DNA of 64,000 bases from Aquabacterium sp. A7-Y. Lineage in GTDB: Bacteria > Pseudomonadota > Gammaproteobacteria > Burkholderiales > Burkholderiaceae_C. Below, in pieces: positions 26,958 through 35,066 of the stretch. The DNA lies in assembly GCF_026153205.1 (NCBI RefSeq), contig NZ_JAPFBW010000028.1:1-64000 (forward strand). Direction: 5' to 3'. The notes below the pieces were generated by a model that saw only the letters and a program-made list of their open reading frames with translations, was not told the origin of the DNA and did not search any database. Each line of letters opens with the position of its first letter. Position 1 is the stretch's first letter. Made by a program: the position numbers and the translations under genes.

Positions 26958-27707
26958 TCAGAGCCGCACCACGTCGGCCGCAAAGACGTAGCCCAGGCCG
27001 CGCTCGGTGCAGATGAACTGGGGGTGGCGCGGGTTGGGCTCGATCTTGCGGCGCAGCCGCAGGATCAGCACGTCCACCGTGCGGTCGAACACCTCGGTCT
27101 CCAGGCTGCGGGTCTGCTCCAGCAGCTGGTCGCGCGTCCAGACCCGGTGCGGGTGGCGCACGAACACCTCCAGCAGCCGGAACTCGCCCGGCGTGAGCTC
27201 GCACAGCGCGCCACTGCGGGCTCGCAACTCGCGCGCCCCCATGTCCAGCACCCAGGCACCGAAACGCAGGCGATCGCCGCGCGGAGTGTCGGGGGCGGCC
27301 GGCTCCGGGACCGGCGCTGTCACGTCGCCGTAGCGTCGCAGCACCGCACGCACCCGGGCCACCAGCTCGCGCGCCGGGATGGGCTTGACCAGGAAATCGT
27401 CGGCTGCCAGCTCCAGCAGCAGCACCCGGTCGGTCTCGTCGCTGCTGCCGCTGATCATGATCAGCGGCACCTCGGAATACTGGCGCAGTTGGCGGGCCAC
27501 GGTCAGGCCGTCCTCCGCCCTGAGGCGCAGGTCGAGCAGCACCAGGTGATAGTGGCGTTTCGTCAGCGCCTCGCGCATCGCGGCGCCGCTGTCGACCCCG
27601 TCGACCTCGAAGCCGGCGCGCGTCAGCAGGTCCTGCAGCAGCGCGACCATGTCGCGCTCGTCGTCCACCACCAGCAGGCGGGGCTTTAAGCTAGGCTTTG
27701 TCTCCAC
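26958..27707 (-). CDS. OmpR family response regulator
   Basis: A 249-residue regulator. The receiver (about 10-125) has the acidic pair DDE, phospho-acceptor Asp59 (LLDLRLR) and Lys in LVKPIPARE. The winged helix (about 145-245) ends with CTERGLGYVF. It starts with GTG at 27707 with a weak ribosome site, and lies 15 bp upstream of the hybrid kinase gene. Its own upstream region holds motif copy 3, suggesting autoregulation. It presumably controls the adjacent sugar uptake genes, replacing the LacI-, MalT- or AraC-type regulator usually found with such transporters. Confidence 0.93.
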   Translation of the reverse strand: METKPSLKPRLLVVDDERDMVALLQDLLTRAGFEVDGVDSGAAMREALTKRHYHLVLLDLRLRAEDGLTVARQLRQYSEVPLIMISGSSDETDRVLLLELAADDFLVKPIPARELVARVRAVLRRYGDVTAPVPEPAAPDTPRGDRLRFGAWVLDMGARELRARSGALCELTPGEFRLLEVFVRHPHRVWTRDQLLEQTRSLETEVFDRTVDVLILRLRRKIEPNPRHPQFICTERGLGYVFAADVVRL

Positions 27708-28004
27708 GTCTTTTATATCCGGGGGTCGCTGCCCCCCTTGTCATGTCGTCTTGCAAGCGCCCGGGCGGCCGGTTGCACGCGCGCAGTGTGCGCGAGAGCC
27801 GGCCGGCGCCGGTTTCGATTGTTAACGGCAGCGCGGCCGCCTCGACCCGCGGGAACCCCGTATTCGGCGTCGAAACTTCGTTTTTACCTGAGTAAAAGAA
27901 CCGAAAATTCAGATGTACACGAAGTAATTTGAAGCGTAGATTGCGAAACTCGTCGGCGGCGCCGGGGTCCAACCCGGGTCGCCATCTTGAATAGAGAGGA
28001 TGCT
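27708..28004. promoter_or_regulatory. Divergent control region of the regulator and Bax-inhibitor-1 genes
   Basis: A 297-bp non-coding region. It holds motif copy 3 (27813-27826), a related CGAAACTTCGTTTTTA element (27871-27886), a perfect TTTTAC-N4-GTAAAA dyad (27882-27897), and a second copy of GAACCGAAAATT (27898-27909). The density of AT-rich elements stands out in this GC-rich genome. Confidence 0.6.
27813..27826 (-). promoter_or_regulatory. Sugar-locus motif, copy 3 (TTTCGATTGTTAAC)
   Basis: Third copy of TTTCG-N2-TGTTA, 106 bp upstream of the response regulator start, in the same orientation relative to the downstream minus-strand gene as the other two copies. Confidence 0.5.
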
Positions 28005-28703
28005 ATGAACGACGGCTACCCCACTTTGAGCACCGGCTACGTCGGCTCCGGCGTGTCGGTGGCGCAACGCAACCGCGTGCTGCGCAACACCTACTGGCTG
28101 CTGGCCCTGTCGATGGTGCCGACCGTGCTCGGCGCCTGGATCGGCGTCAGCACCGGCCTGGCGGCGGCGATGTCGCCCGGCATCAGCCTGGTGGTGTTCC
28201 TGGCCGGCGCCTTCGGCCTGATGTTCGCGGTCGAGAAGACCAAAAACTCGCCGGCCGGCGTGCCGGTGCTGCTCGGCTTCACCTTCTTCATGGGCCTGAT
28301 GCTGTCGCGGCTGATCGGCGCGGTGCTGGGCCTGGGCAACGGCGCCGGCCTGATCATGATGGCCTTCGCCGGCACCGGGACGATCTTCCTGGGCATGGCG
28401 ACGCTGTCCACGGTCATCAAGCGCGATCTGTCGGCGATGGGCAAGTGGCTGTTCATCGGCGCGGTGATGCTGCTGGTGGCCGGTATCGCCAACATGTTCC
28501 TGCAGTCGAGCGCGCTGATGATCACGCTGTCGGTGCTGGCGGTGGGCATCTTCTCGGCCTTCATCCTGCATGACCTCAAGCGCGTGCAGGACGGCCTGGA
28601 GACCAACTACATCACCGCCACGCTGGGCGTCTACCTGAGCCTCTACAACGTCTTCCAGTCCCTGCTGGCGCTGTTCGGCATCATGGGCGGCAGCGACGAC
28701 TGA
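28005..28703 (+). CDS. Bax inhibitor-1 / YccA family membrane protein
   Basis: A 232-residue protein with a short polar N-terminus and seven hydrophobic segments. The C-terminal part (FSAFILHDLKRVQDG, then LYNVFQSLLALFG) is the typical BI-1/YccA/YbhL ending. YccA modulates the FtsH protease in E. coli, and other relatives are Ca2+ leak channels; the role here is not known. The start at 28005 has an AGAGGA ribosome site at about 27995-28000. A strong terminator follows at 28734. Confidence 0.92.
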   Translation: MNDGYPTLSTGYVGSGVSVAQRNRVLRNTYWLLALSMVPTVLGAWIGVSTGLAAAMSPGISLVVFLAGAFGLMFAVEKTKNSPAGVPVLLGFTFFMGLMLSRLIGAVLGLGNGAGLIMMAFAGTGTIFLGMATLSTVIKRDLSAMGKWLFIGAVMLLVAGIANMFLQSSALMITLSVLAVGIFSAFILHDLKRVQDGLETNYITATLGVYLSLYNVFQSLLALFGIMGGSDD

Positions 28704-28720
28704 GTTCGAAGTTCTTCACG

Positions 28721-29179
28721 TCACGGCAGACTCGCGGGGCCTTCGGGCCCCGCATTTTTTTCGTCGCCCTCGGCCGACAAGGGCAGCGCGATGCCCTGCT
28801 CCCGGAACACCTCGGCCGCCAGCGCCAGGGCGTTGAGCGCCGCCGGAAAGCCGGCGTACAGCGACATCATCATCAGCGTCTCCTGCAGTTGCCGCGGGGT
28901 GCAGCCCACATGCAAGGCGGCCTGCAGATGCACCTTCAACTGGGGCGTGGCCGTGCCCAGGGCCGCGAGCGCGGCGACCACCGCAATCTCACGCTCGCGC
29001 AGGCTCAGGCCTTCGCGCGGATAGATGTCGCCGAAGGCGAAGGCCACCAGGTGGCGGGCAAACTCGGGAAAGGTCTGCTGCAGGCGCTCGACCACGGCCA
29101 GGCCGGCGGCGCCGTCGACTTTTTCGAGCATCGCGAGCCCGCGCTCATAGCGCTCGGTCTCGGGCAAGGTGGCACACAT
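28721..29179 (-). CDS. Carboxymuconolactone decarboxylase family protein
   Basis: A 152-residue protein of the CMD fold (AFGDIYPREGLSLREREIAVVAALAALG and GCTPRQLQETLMMMSLYAGFPAALNAL). It has the single-Cys form near the catalytic helix, so it resembles PcaC/YurZ rather than the CxxC peroxidases. GAGGAG precedes the ATG at 29179. Its last codons overlap the plus-strand terminator of the BI-1 gene. A 15-bp palindrome lies about 73 bp upstream of its start and may be an operator. The substrate is not predictable. Confidence 0.85.
   Translation of the reverse strand: MCATLPETERYERGLAMLEKVDGAAGLAVVERLQQTFPEFARHLVAFAFGDIYPREGLSLREREIAVVAALAALGTATPQLKVHLQAALHVGCTPRQLQETLMMMSLYAGFPAALNALALAAEVFREQGIALPLSAEGDEKNAGPEGPASLP
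28734..28761 (+). terminator. Intrinsic terminator of the BI-1 gene, inside the convergent CMD gene
   Basis: A perfect 8-bp GC stem (GCGGGGCC / GGCCCCGC) closed by a UUCG tetraloop, followed by seven T. It lies within the last codons of the converging CMD gene. Confidence 0.92.
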
Positions 29180-29251
29180 GGGCAACTCCTCGGTGGTGGG
29201 ATGACGCCACTCTAGACAGCCCTCCCTGGCGGCGGAATTGCCTCTTTCGTG

Positions 29252-29266
29252 ATACCCGTCGGGTAT
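29252..29266. promoter_or_regulatory. Perfect palindrome ATACCCGTCGGGTAT
   Basis: A 15-bp dyad (7-bp arms, 1-bp centre) between the divergent CMD and Cys-cluster genes. The shape fits an operator for a dimeric repressor; the factor is unknown. Confidence 0.5.
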
Positions 29267-29395
29267 GAGCCGGCTCTCCACGCGGGCACTGGGCTGTTGT
29301 CAGGCGGCGGGACGTGGACGGCAGGCCCGACGCGCGCACCGGAGGCAGCGCTTTTTCGGCGATTGGGCCGGACCGGCCAGCGCCATCATGCGGGG

Positions 29396-29719
29396 ATGCA
29401 CCGCGTCATCTACCTGCAGCCCGAAGCGCCAGCGAAGCCGCCCGAGGGCGCTCCCTGCAACGGCTGTGGCATCTGCTGCGCCGACGAGCCCTGTCCGCTG
29501 GGGCAGGTGCTGAGCGGCCGGCGCCGGGGCGCCTGTGCGGCCCTTTTGTGGAGCGACGGCGAGCGCCGCTACCGCTGCGGCGCCCTCAGCCACCCGCGGC
29601 GCGTGCTGCCGCCGGCCCTCGCCGCGCTGGCGCCGGTCTTGAAACGCGTGGCTCGGCGCCTGATTGCCGCCGGCAGCGGCTGCGATTCCAGCGTGGAGGC
29701 GTCGCGCCCGGGGGCCTGA
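29396..29719 (+). CDS. Small Cys-cluster protein (YkgJ-like)
   Basis: A 107-residue protein with a dense Cys cluster near residues 21-32 (CNGCGICCADEPC) and two further Cys (residues 46 and 61 or close by), the arrangement seen in YkgJ-type zinc- or iron-binding proteins. No signal peptide is present. The ribosome site is weak. It is divergent from the CMD gene across the palindrome. Function unknown; metal binding is an inference from the Cys spacing. Confidence 0.65.
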   Translation: MHRVIYLQPEAPAKPPEGAPCNGCGICCADEPCPLGQVLSGRRRGACAALLWSDGERRYRCGALSHPRRVLPPALAALAPVLKRVARRLIAAGSGCDSSVEASRPGA

Positions 29720-29747
29720 GCCGCCCGGCTCGCGCGCCTCTCCGGAC

Positions 29748-31931
29748 TCACTGGACCCGCAGCGTGCTGCCAAAGCGGAAGGCGCCCAGCTTGGCGTCCC
29801 AACCCTGCCCCGCCGCGGTGTTGTCGGCGTTGGCCGGGCGCACTGCGTAGCGGACGTCGCCGCGCAGGCGCGCCGAGCCGTCGGGCAGGCCCAGGTAGAG
29901 GTCGTACTCGCCCACGGCGGCACCGGCCGGCACCGTCAGGTGCAGCTCGTGCGTGAAGGAGCCGCCCGGCACCCAGCGGCGCGGGTCCACCCCCTCGGCC
30001 GACAGCTGCAGCACCTGGCCGCTGGCGCGGTGGCGCAGCAGCACGGTCACGCCGCGCGGCTTGTAGGGCCGCGCCCAGCCGACATTGCGCACGCTGAACT
30101 GCAGCAGCAGCGGCTGCCCGCGCGTCGCGCTGCCGGCGTGCGCCGCGGACACCAGCTCGAGCCGGTAGCCCATCAGGCGTTGCACGTCGTCGTAGCAGCC
30201 CTGCTGCTTCCACTTGTTGTGGAAGGCCTCCTTGTAGTACTCGTCGTTGAGGTAGCTGAGCGAGAACTGCCGGCCCTCGGTCAGCACCGCGTCGCAGCTG
30301 CTGCGGGGCCTGGGGTTCTCGTCGTCGACCGGGTTGCAGGTCTCGCCGCCGAACGGCGCCACCTTGGACAAGGCTGCGACATGGTCGCGCTCGCGCTTGC
30401 GGGTGGCGGCGTCCTCGCTGTAAGTGCCGACATCGGTATCGCTGGCAAGGAAGCAGTCGTTGTGCATGCCGCTGCGCGAGGCCGGCGTGCCGTCGAAGGC
30501 CGCGCTTTCGGTGGGCGGGGTCGGCGACCAGGCCATCAGGTGCGGCGGATAGCGGAACTGCACGAAGTGCTCGGGCGGCAGCGCGTCGAGCAGCGCGTCG
30601 CGCACCTTGGTACGGTTGGCGCTGGTGGTCAGGCCGTTGGACGAGGTGTGCCACTCGCCCCAGGCGCCGATGAAGCCGGCCTGCATGAAGGCGATCACAT
30701 CGGCGTTCTCGCGCAGCACCGGCTTGAGCTGGGCGACGTGGGCCAGCAGGCGGTCGAGCGGCGCGTCGGCGGCGTTTTTGTAGTCGGTCTCGTTCTCGGG
30801 GTAGTTGTAGACGAAACGCGGGATCACCTTGATGCCGGCACGCCGCGCGTTGTCGAAGCCGGTGCGCAGGCCGTCGAGCAACGAAGCCGGCAAGGGGGCG
30901 CTCCGGTAGTTGTCCAGCCGCACCATCGCATAGAGCACCCGGTAGCCCTGGGCATAGGCGTCGGCTGCGTCCTCGCGGTCCAGTTTGTCGAGGTCGGACC
31001 AGGCCCAGCGGAAGAAGCCGCGCTCGGGATTGGCGATCTCGGCCTCGCTGGGCGTGAACTGCAGCTGGACCTCGGGTGCTGGTCCCGGGGCCGGGCCGGG
31101 CGCGGGTACGGGCGCAGGTGCCGGCGTGGGGGCAGGCGCTGGCGCTGGCGTTGGAGCCGGCGTCGGGTTCGGAGCCGGAGCTGGGGTCGGAGCCGGTGCC
31201 GGTGTGGGTGCCGGACCCGGCGCCGGAGCCGGCGGCGCCGCCGTCGCCTCGCCGTTGCGCGTGAGTTCAAACAATTGATTCAAGCGCGTCTGGCTGGTGT
31301 CGCAGTCACCCTGCTGTACGCGCGGGCTGCCGCCGGAGGTCACGACCTCCAGGCAGCGGCCGCTGTGCCGCGCCACCAGCTGGTGGTTGCCGCTGCCGGC
31401 GGCGCGCTTGCGGAACTGCTGCTGCTGCATGCCGTGGCAGGCACTGAGCACCGCCGCCGCGCCAGCGGCCCGGCTGCCGTTTTCGATGTCCACGCACAGC
31501 CCGCTCTCGGCGTGGCGGATATGGATCAGCTCGGGACTGGCATGCGGCACCTGCATCAGGTGGAACTGCTGGGCCGGCTTGCGCGCGCACGGGCGGCGCA
31601 CCAGCCGCCCCTGCTCGGCGCCGGATGCAATGGCCGCCTCCAGGCACTGGCCGTGTTCCTGTTCCTGCAGCCGGTACACCGGGGACGGCGCCGCGGTGGC
31701 GATGGCCCGCCCGTTCGTGGCCAGGGCCCGTACGGTGCCGCCGGCCGGCGGCGCCGCGTCGGCCGAGGCGGCGTCCTCGGAGTTGCTGTCGCCGCCCCCG
31801 CCGCAGCCGGCCAGCGCCGCGGCCAGCGCCAGGGCGCCCAAGCGGACGACGCGGCCGGGCAGCCGCAGGGACCAGGACCGTGCCGGCGCGGCACTGGGGG
31901 GACGCAGAAGATCAAGCGGACGGCAGTTCAT
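29748..31931 (-). CDS. Ricin-domain lipoprotein with DUF4874 and DUF4832
   Basis: A 727-residue surface or periplasmic lipoprotein. A lipobox (LAGC near residue 42) is followed by a ricin-type beta-trefoil carbohydrate-binding domain (about 85-225), a Pro-Ala-rich linker (about 230-285), DUF4874 starting at NPERGFFRW, and DUF4832 (FVQFRYPP, HNDCFLASDTDVGTY). DUF4832 proteins look like TIM-barrel glycosidases and end in a beta-sandwich, but no activity is established. The domain makeup and its place beside GH16, GH5, GH18 and GH64 genes suggest that it acts on polysaccharides. The ATG at 31931 has no good ribosome site. Confidence 0.88.
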   Translation of the reverse strand: MNCRPLDLLRPPSAAPARSWSLRLPGRVVRLGALALAAALAGCGGGGDSNSEDAASADAAPPAGGTVRALATNGRAIATAAPSPVYRLQEQEHGQCLEAAIASGAEQGRLVRRPCARKPAQQFHLMQVPHASPELIHIRHAESGLCVDIENGSRAAGAAAVLSACHGMQQQQFRKRAAGSGNHQLVARHSGRCLEVVTSGGSPRVQQGDCDTSQTRLNQLFELTRNGEATAAPPAPAPGPAPTPAPAPTPAPAPNPTPAPTPAPAPAPTPAPAPVPAPGPAPGPAPEVQLQFTPSEAEIANPERGFFRWAWSDLDKLDREDAADAYAQGYRVLYAMVRLDNYRSAPLPASLLDGLRTGFDNARRAGIKVIPRFVYNYPENETDYKNAADAPLDRLLAHVAQLKPVLRENADVIAFMQAGFIGAWGEWHTSSNGLTTSANRTKVRDALLDALPPEHFVQFRYPPHLMAWSPTPPTESAAFDGTPASRSGMHNDCFLASDTDVGTYSEDAATRKRERDHVAALSKVAPFGGETCNPVDDENPRPRSSCDAVLTEGRQFSLSYLNDEYYKEAFHNKWKQQGCYDDVQRLMGYRLELVSAAHAGSATRGQPLLLQFSVRNVGWARPYKPRGVTVLLRHRASGQVLQLSAEGVDPRRWVPGGSFTHELHLTVPAGAAVGEYDLYLGLPDGSARLRGDVRYAVRPANADNTAAGQGWDAKLGAFRFGSTLRVQ

Positions 31932-32070
31932 GATGGACTTTGCTCTGGTTGTCAATTCTCCGATGGGCGTAGTGTCCACGCTGGAGAGGCGGAGGAAGGG
32001 GGCAGGGTCTGGGTCAGAAGTAACGGTACGTGTTGTCCGTAATACGAATCCCCTCCCCCTTCCAGGTGCT

Positions 32071-33462
32071 TCAACCTCCCGGCTTCTGATAAACGCGCAC
32101 GTAGTCGACCTCCATGGTCTGCGGGAAGACGCTGCTGCCGTCCGGTGAGCCTGGCCAGTTGCCGCCCACCGCCACGTTGAGGAGCAGGTGGAAACGCTGG
32201 TTGAAGGGTGCCGGCCAGGCCCCGCCGCTGGACCACCACTCGGTTTGCGTGGCGTAGTGCGTGCCGTCCACGTACCAGCGGATCTTCCCGGGCTCCCACT
32301 CGATGGCATAGGTGTGGAAGTTGTCGATCACGCTGCTCGACGGCGTGTGGCCCACGGTCTTGTGCTGGTTGCCCGGCCACGGGGCGCCGTAGTGGATCGA
32401 GCCGTAGATCTGGTTGCCGCCCGCCGCGCCGGCGTTGACCGCTTCCATGATGTCGATCTCGCCGCTGGCGGCCCAGCCGCCGAAGACGTAGTCGGTCGGC
32501 AGCATCCAGATCGCCGGCCACAGTCCCTGGCCGCGCGGCAGGCGCGCCCGCACCTCGATCCGGCCGTACAGCCAGTCGCCCTTGCCCAGCGTGCGCAGGC
32601 GCGCCGAGGTGTAGTCGCGGCAGCCCTCGGAGGCACAGTAGCGCTCCTTGCGCGCCTCGATGGTCAGGCGGCCGTTGCCGACGCGCGAGTTCTCGGGCCG
32701 GGCGGTGTAGTACTGCAGCTCGTTGTTGCCGCCGCCGGCCGCGTTGACCTCGTAGCCCCACTTGCCCAGGTCGAGGGTGTTGCCGTCGAACTCGTCGCGC
32801 CAGACCAGCTGCCAGTCGCCCGGCGGCTGGGTTGGAGGCTGGGTCGGGGGCTGGGTGCCGCCCTGCCGGTCGAAACGGAACTGCTGGGCGCCGCCACCGT
32901 TGCAGCGAGCCTGCTGGATGTTGGCGCCGTCGTTCATGGAGCCGCCGGCGACGTCGACACACAGACCGCTGCCGACATTCACGAGCACCTGCGTGCCGCC
33001 GGCCGCAGCCTCGAGCCGGAAGCGCTGGGCCTTGGTGCCATTGTCGGTCCATTGCTGGATGTTGGCGCCGTCGGCGGTCGAGGCCCCCGCCACGTCGACC
33101 GCCTTGCCGCTGCCCGTGTTGAGCAGCTTGTACTGGCCGGGCGCGACCTCGCTCAGCTCGAAGGATTGCGCGGCATTGCCGCTGCAGTTGGCCTGCTGGA
33201 TGTTGGCCCCGTCGTCATGGCTGCCCCAGGCGACATCCACACACTTGCCGCTGCGGGCGTTGACGAGGGCATAGCGGCCGGGCGCCGGTGCGTCGGCCGC
33301 GGCCTGGGCCTCGGCACGAGCACTGGCGTCGGACGCGCTGCCGCTGTCACCGCCGCCGCACCCGGCGAGCGCCGCGGCCACCACCGGAAGCAAGGCCGGC
33401 AGCAGCCGCGCCGCGGGGCGGCGCGGCGCAGGCAGGGGATCGTGAGAAAGCGGGTAACTCAT
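32071..33462 (-). CDS. GH16 endo-beta-glucanase lipoprotein with ricin-type CBM
   Basis: A 463-residue lipoprotein (lipobox LAGC near residue 35). A ricin/CBM13 beta-trefoil with three QxW-like units lies at about 60-205, then a short TQPP linker, then the GH16 catalytic domain. The active-site motif GEIDIMEAV places nucleophile Glu335, helper Asp337 and acid/base Glu340. GH16 enzymes of this form cut beta-1,3 or mixed beta-1,3-1,4 glucans such as laminarin. The gene starts 26 bp after the GH5 stop and is probably cotranscribed with it. AAGGAA lies about 11 nt before the ATG. Confidence 0.94.
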   Translation of the reverse strand: MSYPLSHDPLPAPRRPAARLLPALLPVVAAALAGCGGGDSGSASDASARAEAQAAADAPAPGRYALVNARSGKCVDVAWGSHDDGANIQQANCSGNAAQSFELSEVAPGQYKLLNTGSGKAVDVAGASTADGANIQQWTDNGTKAQRFRLEAAAGGTQVLVNVGSGLCVDVAGGSMNDGANIQQARCNGGGAQQFRFDRQGGTQPPTQPPTQPPGDWQLVWRDEFDGNTLDLGKWGYEVNAAGGGNNELQYYTARPENSRVGNGRLTIEARKERYCASEGCRDYTSARLRTLGKGDWLYGRIEVRARLPRGQGLWPAIWMLPTDYVFGGWAASGEIDIMEAVNAGAAGGNQIYGSIHYGAPWPGNQHKTVGHTPSSSVIDNFHTYAIEWEPGKIRWYVDGTHYATQTEWWSSGGAWPAPFNQRFHLLLNVAVGGNWPGSPDGSSVFPQTMEVDYVRVYQKPGG

Positions 33463-33488
33463 GTCGGTGCATTCCTTGTCAGGATGAT

Positions 33489-34892
33489 TCAGCGGCCTTT
33501 GCGGATCTGGTCGCGCACCCACTGGCCGGCCGGCTTCAGGTTCGAGCTGCCCCAGGACTGGCTGCCGCAACTGCCTTCCTTCCAGACCGCGCCGGAGCGG
33601 AAGTCGTCGGAGTAGTTCCAGTTGACCCAGCTGATCTTGCGGCTGTTGAGCAGGTCGATGTAGGCCTGGGCGCTGCCGAAGTCGTTGCCGCCGTCGCCGC
33701 TCGCAGTCTGGGTGCCGAACTCGGTGACGAAGATGGGCAGGCTGCGCGAGGCGCGCTCGAGCTCGTCGCGGTACTCGCCGTGGTGAGAGGCCGCGTAGAA
33801 GTGGAAGGTGTAGAGCACGTTGTCGGCGTCGACCGGCGCATCGATGATTTCCTGCGCGCCGGAGCCGTCGGAGACGCCCAGCGAGGACCAGCCCGGCGTG
33901 CCGACGATGACCGGCGCCTCCGGGTCGATCTTGCGGATCACCGGGATCAGCGTGTTGGCGTAGTCGCGGATGCGGCTCCACGGCGTGTTGCTCGGCTCGT
34001 TGGCGATTTCGTAGAGGATGTTGGGCTGGCGGCCGTACTTCTGCGCGATGCGGGTGAAGAAGGTGCGCGCGCGGTCGAGGTTGTAGTTCGGGTCGCCCGG
34101 ATCGAGCATGTGCCAGTCGACGATGGCGTAGAGGCCGCGCTCGGTGGCCTCGTCGATGAGTCGCTCGACCTGCCGCGTGAAGCCTTCGGGGTCGGTCTCG
34201 TAGCCGTCCTCCTGGATGTACATCGAGATGCGCAGCACGTCGGCGCGCCAGTCCTTGGCGAGCGTGTCGAGCGAGCTCTCGGTCACGCACTTGTTCCAGC
34301 CGTACCACTGGATGCCGTGCGTGCTCATGCCGCGCAGCTGCACCGGCTGGTTGGCGCTGTTGCACAGCTGGGTGCCGCAGACCTTGAGCTGGCCGTTGCG
34401 CGAGACCGGGGTGCCTTCGGGTGCAGGTGTCGGTGCGGGTGTCGGTGCAGGCGTCGGTGCAGGTGTCGGTGCAGGCGTCGGTGCAGGCGTCGGTGCGGGT
34501 GTCGGTGCAGGCGTTGGAGCCGGTGTGGGCGCCGGAGCCGGGGCATTGCCGACGGGTCGCCACAGCGACGGCGTGTCGGCCGGGTTCCAGTTGGTGCCTT
34601 CCCAGGCGGTGTGGGCCACCAGGGCCGCGTAGAGCTGGCCCTGGTAGCTGACCACGGTGCCGGTGTTGTAGCTCACGCCTTCGGCCCACTCGGGCGCGGG
34701 GGCGGAGGTCGGGCCTTGGCGGCCATACCGGTGGTGCTGGGCGGTGGCATGCTCTTGGCGCGCGCCGTCAGCCGTCTGGGCCGAGGCGGCCTGCGTGTCG
34801 TTGCCGCTGCCGCCGCCGCAGGCGGCGAGCCAGCCGGCGCTGAGCAGCAGCGCCAGCGGCAAACGGGGACGGGTCAGGGGGGAATGCTGCAT
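33489..34892 (-). CDS. GH5 endoglucanase lipoprotein with CBM5/12 module
   Basis: A 467-residue lipoprotein (lipobox LAAC near residue 22). A CBM5/12 chitin/cellulose-binding module (about 65-112, with [17 protein letters not shown] and [12 protein letters not shown]) is followed by a (Pro-Ala-Pro-Thr)n linker and a GH5 barrel. Catalytic Glu299 is in YEIANEP and Glu391 in IFVTEFG. Activity on cellulose or another beta-glucan or mannan is expected; the fine specificity is open. AGAGGAG about 7 nt upstream supports the start. The linker is encoded by a 12-bp tandem repeat. Confidence 0.94.
   Translation of the reverse strand: MQHSPLTRPRLPLALLLSAGWLAACGGGSGNDTQAASAQTADGARQEHATAQHHRYGRQGPTSAPAPEWAEGVSYNTGTVVSYQGQLYAALVAHTAWEGTNWNPADTPSLWRPVGNAPAPAPTPAPTPAPTPAPTPAPTPAPTPAPTPAPTPAPTPAPEGTPVSRNGQLKVCGTQLCNSANQPVQLRGMSTHGIQWYGWNKCVTESSLDTLAKDWRADVLRISMYIQEDGYETDPEGFTRQVERLIDEATERGLYAIVDWHMLDPGDPNYNLDRARTFFTRIAQKYGRQPNILYEIANEPSNTPWSRIRDYANTLIPVIRKIDPEAPVIVGTPGWSSLGVSDGSGAQEIIDAPVDADNVLYTFHFYAASHHGEYRDELERASRSLPIFVTEFGTQTASGDGGNDFGSAQAYIDLLNSRKISWVNWNYSDDFRSGAVWKEGSCGSQSWGSSNLKPAGQWVRDQIRKGR
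34420..34515 (-). repeat. 12-bp tandem repeat encoding PAPT linker of GH5
   Basis: Eight near-identical units of GGTGCAGGYGTC, with degenerate copies up to about 34539. They encode the flexible Pro-Ala-Pro-Thr linker and could change length by slippage without breaking the frame. Confidence 0.9.
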
Positions 34893-34992
34893 CGGTCGCT
34901 CCTCTTGATGGATGCGGTCGGGTGGGGGCGGCTCGGGGATACAGGGCCGGCAAGGCAGGCCAAGGCCTTCCGATCCGCCTTCGTGAAGGATG

Positions 34993-35057
34993 ACGGCGCT
35001 TCGCACGCAGGCCGCGGCCGCACACGAAGCGCCGTTCGGGCCCCCGAAGCGGGGGCC
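34993..35057 (-). terminator. Hairpins between chitinase and GH5 genes
   Basis: A perfect 8-bp stem with 3-nt loop (35039-35057) lies just after the chitinase stop codon, and a second inverted repeat with 11-bp arms (34993-35003 with 35025-35035) follows. No T tract. They probably separate the chitinase transcript from the GH5-GH16 transcript. Confidence 0.5.
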
Positions 35058-35066
35058 TCACTCAGC

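Noticed and set aside
24414-27689. A 3.3-kb plus-strand frame antisense to the kinase and regulator genes
   Set aside because: It spans two real genes and the gap between them, has no recognisable domain, and is His/Gln/Arg-rich as expected of an antisense shadow.
29664-32042. A 2.4-kb plus-strand frame opposite the DUF4832 lipoprotein gene
   Set aside because: Antisense shadow; contains low-complexity Arg/Gly tracts from the reverse of the Pro-Ala linker.
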